From Euplotes aediculatus (Eukaryota > Ciliophora > Spirotrichea > Euplotida > Euplotidae): a stretch of DNA of 22,020 bases. Below are positions 1 to 10,000 of the stretch, in pieces (position 1 is the stretch's first letter; each line of letters opens with the position of its first letter). The notes beneath the pieces are model-generated. The model was not told the DNA's origin and did not search any database. It saw only the letters and a list, made by a program, of their open reading frames with translations. A program made the translations under genes and the position numbers. Where the stretch lies: positions 1-22,020 of the forward strand of contig JAQGFW010032639.1 of NCBI GenBank assembly GCA_030463445.1, read 5' to 3'.

Positions 1-255
1 AACTAAGGTAAGATTGATAAAATGATCATTATCTCTGAAGAATCTTTTATCCCTTTCTTTCATAAAATCCTAATCATAGTTTAAATTAGTGCTTTAGTTA
101 TTAGCGTGAGTATGCTTAAGTTGTTTTGATACAAAAAAGATCTTAATATGAATTTTAAAGCATCAAATGGAGATATTGGTACAGTATACACTTCAATAAT
201 CTAATTGTAAAGCTCTATCTCTTGATCATTTGTATCTTCAAGTTATAGTTAGCGG

Positions 256-537
256 TTAAATAGTAAATAACTTGATTTTTATTAGAATTTTGATTTTATT
301 GAGTATTTCTTTTCCTAAGCCATAACTCTGATAAAATTCTACTTTTTTGAAAATTAAAAATGGAGGCATTTGACTTAAAAGTTTAAATAGCCAATCAATA
401 ACTCCTTCGGTTGCTATAAAGCATAGATAAATTATAACAGAACAGCGCATATGCATTACGTTCTCAAGCTTGCTATAAGCTCGATTTAATTTATTTTTAA
501 AGACTGCGAATCAGATTCATCTAAATAAGTTAAGAGT
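256..537 (-). CDS. C-terminal exon of a minus-strand membrane-type protein
   Basis: Read leftwards from 537 to a TAA at 256-258, this gives 93 residues with two TGA-Cys codons: TLNLFRCICFAVFKNKLN, RAYSKLENVMHMRCSVIIYL, CFIATEGVIDWLFKLLSQMP, then a Lys-rich end containing SYGLGKEILNKIK. The segment around CSVIIYLCFIATEGVIDWLF is likely a membrane helix. The acceptor side (tatag on the minus strand, 538-542) follows a 72-nt intron that links in phase 0 to the exon at 610. I do not recognise the family. Mixed charged and hydrophobic composition and splice agreement support a real exon. Confidence 0.6.
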
Positions 538-609
538 CTATATCAAACATTTAGTTCTATCATTTTAGCATTTTTAGTTAGAATATGATATTTTAAATTG
601 TATGCTTAC

Positions 610-671
610 AATAATAGTAAGTCAGTTAGCTTCGTCTCCACAAACTCAAGAGAAAGGAATTAATTCTAAAA
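610..671 (-). CDS. Penultimate exon of the same minus-strand gene
   Basis: The minus strand reads ELIPFSCVCGDEANCLTII up to a donor gtaagc (minus) at 609-608, with an intron at 538-609 (72 nt, ending tatag). Two cysteines are TGA codons and one is TGT. The 5' edge is uncertain: acceptors give a start at 665 or 671. Joined to the next exon it continues in phase 0. Its short length and cysteine spacing give no family hint. Confidence 0.5.
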
Positions 672-718
672 CTTTAAATAAATACAGTTAACTTTTTTTT
701 TGATCGACATCGTATCCT

Positions 719-960
719 GATCTTTGTGAAGAGATTCTTATACAAAATTGAGACCATCTATGAGTTTAGAGTCAGAGTTTTGATAGTCTAATCGCAGAAT
801 TCAGAATATCTCCATTTTCAGAATTATAACCTTTTGAATCAGATATTTACAAATAAATTAGAATTTTCATAGGATTATTCATAAATTTAAGATTTTCAGA
901 TAAGGAGTTAAGAGTATTCCAACTTTTTAGGAAAGTCTACACTTATTACATCTGAGGCTT
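719..960 (-). other. Coding-like minus-strand tracts, exon structure unresolved
   Basis: Two short open stretches on the minus strand look protein-like: one within about 735-855 (VIILKMEIFCILRLDYQN, then SDSKLIDGLNF) and one at about 905-960 (EASDVISVDFPKKLEYS). They could be further exons of the gene that ends at 256. Convincing donor and acceptor pairs were not found for both, so the joins are not asserted. Confidence 0.3.
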
Positions 961-1085
961 CGATTTTAATTTAATTTAAGCATACTTTGATTTAAAACTT
1001 TTAAAATATTCTTTTCTTTGTTTCTCAATGAATAGCCCAAAAATTTTTAGATTTTATGAAAATGTCTTTGGAGTTTTAGATAAAC

Positions 1086-1287
1086 TTAATTTAGGTATTG
1101 AGTCCAAAATAGAGTTTTAAAAGTTAAGGAATTTGGGATTTGTTTGTCCTTTTCGATGACTGATTGCTTATTTATGACTGAAATTCTCTAAAAATTAATT
1201 TCAATACTTACCTTTTCAAGTCAAAACTCATAGATCATCTTGAAGTATTTCCTTTCAAATTCATTAGTTTTCTCTTTAAATTGTGCT
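1086..1287 (-). CDS. Two minus-strand exons around a 24-nt intron, partial gene
   Basis: On the minus strand the upstream exon (1212 to about 1287) reads QFKEKTNEFERKYFKMIYE then FCLEK, with a TGA-Cys. A perfect-looking 24-nt intron (1188-1211, gtaagt...tttttag) follows, then RISVINKQSVIEKDKQIPNS and LTFKTLFWTQYLN to a TAA at 1086-1088. The intron matches the size and ends of those in the giant gene, which is the main reason to believe it. The sequence is charged, probably helical and soluble, and of unrecognised family. The 5' part lies at higher coordinates. The TAA may be the true stop or may lie in an intron if this gene continues to the exons at 671-256. Confidence 0.5.
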
Positions 1288-1290
1288 ACA

Positions 1291-2499
1291 TTCCTAATTT
1301 AAAATTTACAAAGATTTTTAAATATCAAATCATTTATTACAATCATTAAGTAAAAGATTTTCATGAAGATGATCAGGAAAGTAATTAAATTAGTTAATAG
1401 AATGCTGTGCAGAAAGCGCAGAGGCTGAAAGTTTGATTTTAATGAGCTATATGCAATCTTCTAATATTTTCTATTATTTGAGTACTAATCTTATCCATTT
1501 TTTTAAAATTCTTTTATTTAAAATCGATCAGAATTAGAACCAATTGATCTCAAATAAATATCCTAGCTATCTTTTCTACAAATAATTAAAGTTTAGTTCG
1601 GAATAGCTAAAGCGTATAATTTACTCTAATATAAAGTAGAGGGCTGAATTAACCATACTGCTTATTTAACTCCTGAGGAATAGAAGGGAGCTACTAAAAT
1701 AAATAAGTTCATTTGAAAATGCTGCAATTATAAGCAATCTTTTAATTTTATATCATTTGTTTCGAACTTTAGTATGATTATTATTTAAGTCACTTTACTA
1801 ATGCATTTATAATTAGACAAACCCATTCTCACTTGAACATTTATATTTGATCATTATCTATTAAAATGAATGGTTTGATAAAGTTTATTAACTATCAAAT
1901 AATTAGAACATTTATCTGACATAAATATATTCAAGAATTAAAGCATTTGTTTATTTTAGTTGGCTTATCTATAAAAAGCAACTCAACCTTTCATTATTTT
2001 GAGTTTGAAACACAAAAATATATATTTCGGTAGCATCCTTCCGTTCAAAACAATGTTTCTTAAAACTCTACTAAGTCTACAAAATAGTTGAGATCTAGTT
2101 TAGCTCATTTTAATAATAAAAACATTAGTTAAACACAAATAAATTTTCTAAAAAGGTCATCAATAGTAAGTAAGATTTTTATTGCAAAGCTATTATCAAT
2201 ATGAATGAAGTGAGCATATGATGCAATTCATTCATAAAATCATCAAAGATACTTAAAAAATACTTGACAATATTCAAATTTGCTCATAGTTAATTTCGAA
2301 ATCTTAGCTAAGTAAATATAAAATAAGCATATTCTAATTTGAAGACTTCAATTCTATTTTTCTTCTTCCTTGAGTTTATTCCTCATATAATAGTCACTAT
2401 ACTCATGATTATTGTATTGGCCGTGCTAGATAATTCCAAATACGATAGGAGCAATAAATATATCAAATTCTATTGAGTTTGATTCAGTTTTAAATAATA
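1291..2499. other. AT-rich stretch, no gene resolved
   Basis: No supported exon. A plus-strand piece at about 1403-1530 (ECCAESAEAESLILMSYMQS) and a minus piece at about 1340-1380 ending at a gtaata-like donor are open for 20-45 codons and not clearly coding. The minus piece could feed the exon at 1212-1287. Elsewhere stops are frequent in all frames. Confidence 0.4.
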
Positions 2500-3240
2500 T
2501 TAAAACTAATCCCTTAACTTTGCTTTTAAAGTATCATTTGAATTCCATTAGCAAAACCATTTAAGTTGATGTTTATTTGCAAGTCAGGAAAACAACAGAG
2601 AGTTAGGAGATTTAAATCGATATAGATTGAGTATTTACAAGCTTAGTACTTTATTGTTAGCATAATATCAGCCAAACTAGTCTTTATATGTAAACCTCTT
2701 ATTCAATAAACTACGAAATGCGCCTGACCTATATACAAGAATTCTCTTTATGATATTGGGTTGGTGGGCAGAATACAACTTTGCTATTTCTAGATTAATT
2801 GTTTTAGACCAAATTGGCGATTGCCGTTATCTGTGCTTTAGACTGGCTCAGCCGTATACATTTCTTTTCTGTAGAATCTCCAAAAGCCATTTGAATATTC
2901 TCTTATGATTGGTGTGAGAGAAGATTTTCTCTGCAACTGCTTGGAACTAATTTAGATCAGGAAATATAATGAATAGATAGAAGTAAGATGTTTCAAGAGA
3001 AGTACTGATACTCTGGAGCTTGTCAAAATAATTCTCCTTCTTGTTTATCTTGGACAATAAATGTAGCAATTCATTAGTACTTCATCTAGTCGTTCTAATA
3101 TGCTTATATTAATTTTATCGAATAATTCAACAATTAAACAAATCGCAATTTTTCTCAAAGGTTTTTGGTAAATGCCTCCAACAATCCTTCTCAAAATTTT
3201 AATTCTGAAGACTAGCAATTTTCGATGCTGGATTTTGAAG
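2500..3240 (-). pseudogene. GC-richer, coding-like minus-strand tract, possibly a gene remnant
   Basis: Around 2680-2960 base composition is clearly less AT-rich than the surroundings. On the minus strand a single frame gives long protein-like stretches (FQAVAEKIFSHTNHKRIFKW and IAKLYSAHQPNIIKRILVYR) broken by a small number of TAA/TAG codons; similar pieces continue towards 3060. The plus strand of the same stretch is open for about 85 codons (ILFMILGWWAEYN...), as antisense frames often are. I prefer the minus reading because of its charge pattern. It could be a decayed gene or exons whose small introns I could not place. No family is recognised. Confidence 0.3.
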
Positions 3241-3918
3241 TGAAATAAAGAAAAAAGAATTTAAAAGAAAGTTGAAATAGAGTTTGAAAACTGGGCGTAT
3301 TTGGTGTGCTGATGGACTTCAGACAGTCAAAATCATTCTGAGCTTGACTATTTGTAGATACTAAGATTGATTAGAATTAGAAACGGTCAAGATAATGTTA
3401 ACTTCATATCTTGATATAACCTGACAAAATTTTAATAAAAGTTATGAATATTTTGATGAGACTATGTAACAATTTTTGAGTAAATTAGACCCAGAAAGTT
3501 AATATTATATTAACAAGATGTTCTAATTAGTTTTAAATTTTAAAGTTAAACAAATAACAATTCAAAATTTTTCTTACACGTTATAATCTTCAAGCTTTTC
3601 AACATGCTTTGTTTGAGTATTGAAGGCTAGCAATGAATTTTTTAAGAGGTCCTTGTGATTATAAAATAATAGCAAATACTCAAATTGAGCTTTAAGTTTA
3701 ATATAACCATAAATATTATTTATCAATCATAGCAATGTAAGTAATAGGTTTTAAAATTAATCTTCATCTTACCTAATTTCATGAAAGCTTAATGAATTTT
3801 CTCATATTATCTTATCATATTGAATTCTCCATTTAAATATATGCATATTTTAATCTATAGTTTTCCTTGAATATCTCTTCAACACTAATCCAATAAGCCT
3901 TAACTCTCGATAATTTAG
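3241..3918. other. Intergenic stretch between minus-strand and plus-strand coding
   Basis: It lies between the leftward coding tracts and the rightward exons at 3919, so it may hold divergent promoters; no promoter motif can be named. Near 3765-3915 the minus strand reads RVKAYWISVEEIFKENYRLK and is followed by a gtaaga-like donor (minus, near 3773), a weak candidate exon. Otherwise it is AT-rich with dense stops. Confidence 0.35.
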
Positions 3919-4210
3919 AAGCTTTTAAAGAGATCAGAACTTAGTAATTTTGATGGACAAAGAAGTCTATCAAATAGCCACAGAAATATTGGAAACTACA
4001 CTGGAGTGCAATACAACTTTCCGATGGTGATGCAGACAAACGGTAATTTGACAGTCACCTCAGTCTTTGAAATAAATAACTGTAAGAGTCACTTTTAATT
4101 AAATAGACTTGATTGCCTCAGGCCTATTTCCGACTGGAACTCACAACCCATATTCCCAAACTGCGTTCATAATGAGGATGGATATGAATTGAAAAGTGCT
4201 AAACTTTAAG
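3919..4210 (+). CDS. Two orphan exons of a repeat-type extracellular protein
   Basis: Exons 3919-4081 (start uncertain; acceptor ending at 3918 or 3944) and 4107-4210 are separated by a 25-nt intron (gtaaga...aatag). Together they encode DGQRSLSNSHRNIGNYTG, then NGNLTVTSVFEINNY joined to LIASGLFPTGTHNPYSQTAF and IMRMDMNCKVLNFK, with one TGA-Cys. The G-Q-x-S-L-x-N-S, G-x-Y-T-G and x-S-G-x-x-x-T-G pattern is like the N-terminal module of large ciliate beta-propeller-like surface proteins (from memory). The second exon ends in phase 0 before gtatta and could be joined to the acceptor at 6669 across 2.46 kb, making it the 5' part of the giant gene. If the ATG at 6702 is the true start, it is instead a partial or dying separate gene. 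No start codon or signal peptide was found upstream. Confidence 0.65.
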
Positions 4211-4589
4211 GTATTAATATATTAGCCTCTGTCTTAGTCCCTAAATGATCAAAATTTTTCAAAACTTATATGGGCTAAGACAATGAGTATATCTGTCCGA
4301 AGCATTCTATTTAAAAATAAAGCCATTAAACTAAAAACAGCTCGGACTTATGCTTGACATTTCTCAAATTTTTACCTAAACGTTAGAATATTTTTAATAA
4401 TGTTTCAAAGATCAATATGGGCTAGACTTAGAGTAAAGTTATTTCTTTTATTTTTGTAAGTTTCGAGTTGTTAAAAAGAAATAAAGCAAAATAGAGAGAA
4501 TTTTAACTTGGCTTTTATTGCTTATATTACGCTTTTACTATGAGATTTATAAACTTCTTTATGAAATCAAGATGCTAAATAGATTTGCT

Positions 4590-4606
4590 CTTTGCTTTAT
4601 GCAAAG
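4590..4606. repeat. Short inverted repeat (hairpin)
   Basis: CTTTGC (4590-4595) and GCAAAG (4601-4606) form a 6-bp stem with a 5-nt loop. An alternative outer pairing uses GATGCT (4571-4576) with AGCATC (4605-4610). Confidence 0.4.
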
Positions 4607-5527
4607 CATCTAGTTTTGAATTCTATTTAAACTTGAAATAAAAAGAATATCAAAATATTATGATATATTTCGGACAATAGCAAAGTAGGGTTGTATTAAA
4701 GGTCTAATTGATTATAAAAAAATTAGTTCAGGTATAGAATTAATTAAAAATAATATTAAAATTTAATTAAAAACTATTACAAAGGAGCTACAAATGTAAA
4801 TTGGTGATAAAAGTTAAGATATAAAAAATACATTTGATACACACCTGAGGTATTAATGGTGTAGTCAAAATTTTAATTTAGCAAATAAATTTATAAATAG
4901 ACCAAACTGATTCATAAATGGAGAAATTTTGTTATTCAATTTATAAATCTAGATAAAAAAAGCTATGGTAAAGTATGTTCTGCATCATCTGCATAACTGG
5001 AGTAACTTATTTTCAACTTGATCTCCTTTTCGTATTTTTGAGTATCTTATTATTTTTTAATTTTAAAGAGAATATACCTTGATATATTTTTAATGAAACT
5101 TATATCAGTTTAAGTTACTAACTTTATATCAACATTCTTAAAATTTATTTATTATTTTACTAATCCAAATAAGATTTCTTATTTTTTTATCTTTCAAACT
5201 TGATTTTAAACTTAATGATTTAATAATTAAATAAAATCTATTGAAAGGAATTAAAAAATTTATCATTAATTTATTTGTTCGATCTCCCTCTGAGTTTTAG
5301 AATATTTTTTTTCGATGAACCAATATTTTAGACTTGAAGAAAATGACACTAAAAAATAAGACTACAATATGGAAAAATTAATCCTTCTATTTCAGTTTAG
5401 TTTTAAATAAATTGTAAATATGTTAGCTAATTAATTTTGTTAAAATCTATATTTTGTAAGAGTCAATTTGTCTAATATCTTTTCTTTTTCACAACCTTAA
5501 ACATTTGAAAGATTAAGGAGTGGAGTT

Positions 5528-5638
5528 ATGGTGAATAAAAATATCTTGGCAACCTTCTATTCTAGCGATGAGATGACTTTGGAAATACTAAATGATTTAC
5601 AGCATAGATGCCAAAAGTTAACTTCTAAGCAAACTTAA
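5528..5638 (+). CDS. Very small ORF, doubtful
   Basis: ATG GTG at 5528 opens 36 codons (MVNKNILATFYSSDEMTLEI, then LNDLQHRCQKLTSKQT) ending in TAA. The stretch is GC-richer and more acidic than the AT-rich DNA around it, which is why it was noticed. There is no matching splice site, neighbour or homologue that I recognise; it may be a scrap of a lost gene. Confidence 0.15.
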   Translation: MVNKNILATFYSSDEMTLEILNDLQHRCQKLTSKQT

Positions 5639-6432
5639 AATATTGTTTTACTTCATCATTTACTATGCTTATCCTTTTAAATTTTAGTAAATTCTTATTA
5701 AATTTGTACGATTAGTTAGCCTTTCTATATTTATGAGTCAGATTTTTGCTAGGAAAAATAGTTTAAATTTAGTATAACGATCTAACTAGGAATTGATATA
5801 TTAATTCAGAATTTATCTATATAAATAGTATTTAAAATAGGCAGTTTTAAAAAGCTGAACATAATCAGAGCCTCAAAAAGATATTTTAAAAGAATTCTAA
5901 AGTTTTAAAATCTTAATTAAAATCATAGCATAAAGAAGCCAAATAAGGATTCAAGTAAATTGAATTTTTTATTTATGATATTCTTAATATACTAAGCTTA
6001 ATAAATTATTACTTTATAATTGAAAATTAAATTTTATTTTCAACTTTTATTTAAGACTTATTTAATAGTAAATTCAGCTGCTATCAAAATTATTCGAAAA
6101 CTCTTTATCAATAAAAGAAAGCCGATATGTTGATAGATTGTTTATGATTATAATTAAACTCCTTGAATTGGCAAAGGCAATATTTAATAAATTCAATTTC
6201 AGTTGTGACATATAAATTGATTGAAAATTCACAAATATGTCTGATTTTCTTATTGCAATTTTTAATATCACAGATATCTAAGGAATTAAAAATTATTTTC
6301 TCTTACATTCAATAAAGTATTTATTATTTATTATATAAGCACATTTTGAAATAGATTACTGACAAATAATGCAAATATTATGTTTCAAGACTTCACACTT
6401 CTTTTATTTGCTAAGTTAATGTAAATCGGACA

Positions 6433-6588
6433 ATGACCAAGCTCTTTCATCTGAAGCTCAGTGAAAGAGATAGTTCCAGTCAAAACAGACAACTTTATGT
6501 ATTGTTGAAAACTTTATTTTCTATCTTATTTAAACAGTTAGTATTAAGAGTTTGTCTATTTCTACTTGTTAGCTTGATTATTTTCTAA
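6433..6588 (+). CDS. Small ORF with a hydrophobic C-terminus, doubtful
   Basis: An ATG at 6433 opens 51 codons (MTKLFHLKLSERDSSSQNRQ, then a hydrophobic run containing LRVCLFLLVSLIIF) to a TAA at 6586-6588. It lies 114 bases upstream of the signal-peptide ATG of the giant gene and is in the same direction. It could be an unplaced 5' exon, a small membrane peptide or chance. An exact 8-bp inverted repeat lies inside it. Confidence 0.2.
   Translation: MTKLFHLKLSERDSSSQNRQLYVLLKTLFSILFKQLVLRVCLFLLVSLIIF
6442..6469. repeat. Perfect 8-bp inverted repeat (hairpin)
   Basis: CTCTTTCA (6442-6449) and TGAAAGAG (6462-6469) are exact inverted copies with a 12-nt loop. It is about 230 bases upstream of the probable start of the giant gene. 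No function can be assigned. Confidence 0.6.
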
Positions 6589-6701
6589 AATATGTAACTA
6601 TTGCAAGTAATGTGTGAACATTTACATTATTTTTAATCAAAGCCAATCCATGTTAACCTTTTTATATAGTTCTACAATAACGATACTTATACCCATTCCC
6701 A

Positions 6702-7048
6702 ATGAGCAAAGTATTCAAGCACTTATTTCTACTGTGTATTCTTTTGATCTACCTCATTAATTTTCACATATCACTCCTACGGTTTGGCTACTTTTTCTGC
6801 AATTTCTACAAAAACGCTGTCTTCGTACACGTTCCACTCATTCGACTTCTTCGTTGATCAGGTAGCACTCAACGTCAAGGCAATATATAATAACTACCGT
6901 ATACTCCACTTAAGAAACTACGATTTGGATACCTCTAGTTATTTTAAGTACTATTACGACTGAGGAAGTGGGTCTACAATTTATGTATCAAGAAAGTCTG
7001 CAATTAGTGTATCGTATGAATTTGAACAAGTAGTATGCAAAAATGGAG
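6702..7048 (+). CDS. Candidate first exon with signal peptide; frame offset before the main frame
   Basis: ATG at 6702 opens a classic secretory signal: MSKVFK followed by the hydrophobic run HLFLLCILLIYLI. The main coding frame, unmistakable from about 6775 (SYGLATFSAISTKTL...), is +1 relative to this ATG. No GT...AG pair between them can repair the phase. The main frame also runs back without a stop to 6670, just after TATAG (6665-6669), which could be a splice acceptor. However, its first 35 codons there are Tyr/Ser/Phe/Cys-rich and do not resemble the rest of the protein. Three explanations remain: a one-base sequence or assembly error, a ribosomal +1 shift (common in Euplotes, but normally at AAA-TAA or AAA-TAG, which is absent here), or an upstream exon joined at 6670. 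The donor after 7048 is gtaata. Confidence 0.6.
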
Positions 7049-10000
7049 GTAATATATTCATTTGATTCAAACTGTAGGTCAAACAGATCATTATATATTT
7101 GTTACAAATTCAACAGATTTGATTTCCAATACATTTCAAATTAATCATAATTCTGGAACTTTACAAGTATCTAGTCATGATGATTTAGCTTCTGCTTATA
7201 GTTTAAATCAATCTGAAGTAAGAATTTAACTATTTTTATTTATTTATTATAGGCTTGGCACGCTGCTCCTGTTTATGATCTAACTAATTCAAGAAATTTA
7301 ATATTTATTATTACTATAAATAATCAACTTTCAATTGGAAGAACAATGCAATATGTGACTGATTATAAGTAAGCTTACTCTTTTACATAATGCTTAGGCC
7401 ATCTTCCATGGAGTGTACGGGATTAAATTGAGGACTCATTGGATACAAAACAGATTATGTTCTTTTTGCTCTTGTAAGCATAATGTTTTAATCAAGATGA
7501 ACTTACATTTAGCTAAACGGAACGGACATGACTCCAATAGTATGGAAAACCCTATCAATGTCATTTACTAGAGGGTATGTGAGATTCTCATTATATATAG
7601 ATATATAACATATTCGTCAACAGGAGCATTTTTCTTAGCTTTGACAGGAACTAAGATCGGCAGCAACTTATCTTATCAGTCGTCAATGTAAGTTAATTTG
7701 ACTTTTTTATTTTATTTCAGTTACAATTAGAAGCAAAAAAAGATCCCTGTGCAAATAAAGACCTTAGCAAATGAGACCTTCTCATAAAAGCTTTTAAATT
7801 TTGGTAGATAAATTAAATATCCTGTTCTCATTTCCTTCTTTAAAATTCATATATCAATTTTTTAATAAAATCGCCAATGATACTGCTGAAAGTGAGTGAT
7901 ACAACTTATCTAATACTCCTCAATATCTGGCTTCAAAGACTGTATCTTTTTACAGGGGAAATTGAAAACAGAATAGAATTAGATCTTAAAAACGAAGATA
8001 ATCTGTAACGTGTTATTATAAAATTCAATAAAGCTGATTCGATTACTTTCTTCCTCGTATTAAATTGAAACTTATTTGGTATGAAGAGAACGGAACTATT
8101 ATCAGCGAAATCAGTGTTGATGACGAGAAGGAGATAGACTTTATTTATTAACATAAAGACTGTATTTTAATCGTGCTTGAATACGGTACAATTACTTGCT
8201 ACTATTATTTATAAAGTACAATTCTCTTGATTCTAAATAAAAAATAGATTTCGGTTTAAAACAATACATAAATAAATTAGTTTCCTATTGAATTGAATAT
8301 ACATTAGCTCTGAATTGAATTCTGGATATCGAGTCATAATAAAGCAAAAAAGAGTCCTCTTCTATCGATTTGAACTCATTGTAAAGTGACCGTTGACCAA
8401 TAAATGTAAACATTTTGCTTTTTGATATTTAAAAAGGAGACTGAATCTTTATCTGAAATCAATTTTAAGCTGATATTGCTCTGCATTTTAACTATATTCT
8501 AACTAATCAATGCTAAAATTTTGTATTTTTATTTGAGTCTTATTCTGCCAATAGATATTATCAATTTTGGGAATTGTTATAAATAAATGAACTTAAAAAA
8601 GTTATAATACTAAGCCGAAGGAGTTCAAAATTTCTTATTGAAGTTTAAATTAGCTAAAATATAACGAAAATAACTCAGTCTTAATTCTGTTGCAATATTT
8701 ATTTCTTATTCAATATTATAAGCTTATCATTAATTATGAGTCATATGCCAATATTTATTGCATTAAGATCTTTTTAATGAAAGAGTCATAAAATAACACT
8801 AATAAATAAAAATCAATTTTTTGATGTTGATAATGCTAATAAAAATAACGCTTTATCATTATTTGTATATTCAAACAAAATGATAATCAATTTTTTATTA
8901 AGATAGAAAAATAAAACAGCTAAAATATACAAAAAGTAATTATATAATTAAGAAATATTTAATAAAATTAAGTAGAATCCAATTAGCTATATTCATATTG
9001 TAGTTTAGTATAATACGAATTTAAATTTGTTTTTTGACTTAAATTTATTTATTTTATCAATTAATTACATGTAGGATTGAAAAGATTTCGAATGATGGAT
9101 TAATGAAATCATACAATTGCTATGAGTGGAACATTACTGATGTATCAACAATTCAAGCATCAAATGATTTATGGAACTATTCTACTTCGATAACTAGCTG
9201 TTGAAATTATTTTTTAACAGGGGTTACTTATTTAGATGTTACAATTACGACAAATGAAATAGTGAATAGTACAATCTACTACTTAAATCCAGATTTTCAA
9301 AAGACAGACTCTAGTGGAAACACTTGTTCCTTTAAAAATCCTTATATATACAGTTATATGAATACAACCTATACATTTATATTAGGATCCTCTTCTACAT
9401 TTCTCAATATACAATTCAATCAAGAACAAGGAGTTCCTTACAATGTAACAGTTGAAATGGCCGATGGAAGTGCTCTTTCAACGCCCAGTGACGTAGTATT
9501 CTTAAACTACTCTGCCCTCAATCCGTATTACAGATTAGACCCGAGCTCAGCAAACTACTTGAAATTGTTTTTCAATCCAAGCCATCACCCTACATTAAAT
9601 GCTTTTTCGGTTACTTACCAGCTTAATTTCAAGGTGAGATAGTTCCAATTAGTAATTTTAATAGAATATGAATTCGATTTTTTTATTTAAACTAAATTTA
9701 AAAATTAATTCCTATCATATCAAATATAATAAAGTTAACTAGAGATTTATCAATTTAATGCTTGTGATGAGATTTCAGTGCTAAATAATCCAAAACAACT
9801 GCAAACGAATATTATCTCCATCTTATAAGCAAATGCCAATAGTATAGTTTGTTCCAAGTTATTAAATCTGGTATCCAGCAATTTCCATGCATTATTATTT
9901 TGATTTTAGCTATTTTAATGCCGCATTATGACAATACAAAACAAGTAAAACTGAGATTACTAAAATATCGGAAGCAATGCTCAGTCTTTTTGTGGAATTA

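Larger units (their letters stand above)
4211..6432. other. Long AT-rich non-coding stretch
   Basis: It is either the 5' part of a 2.46-kb intron (4211-6669) joining the exons at 3919-4210 to 6670, or intergenic DNA before the giant gene. It holds the small hairpin at 4590 and the scrap ORF at 5528. Near 4226-4440 a motif like atgggcta-agac-gag occurs twice in direct orientation, with an imperfect inverted copy (cttagtccc). Nothing else is supported. Confidence 0.5.

Noticed and set aside
6074-6271. Minus-strand ORF of 65 codons.
   Set aside because: Composition is that of AT-rich filler (Ile, Asn, Leu, Ser), with no splice sites, domains or neighbours to support it.
7933-8154. Minus-strand ORF of 73 codons.
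   Set aside because: It overlaps a patch open in several frames; length is within chance for AT-rich DNA and no family is recognised.
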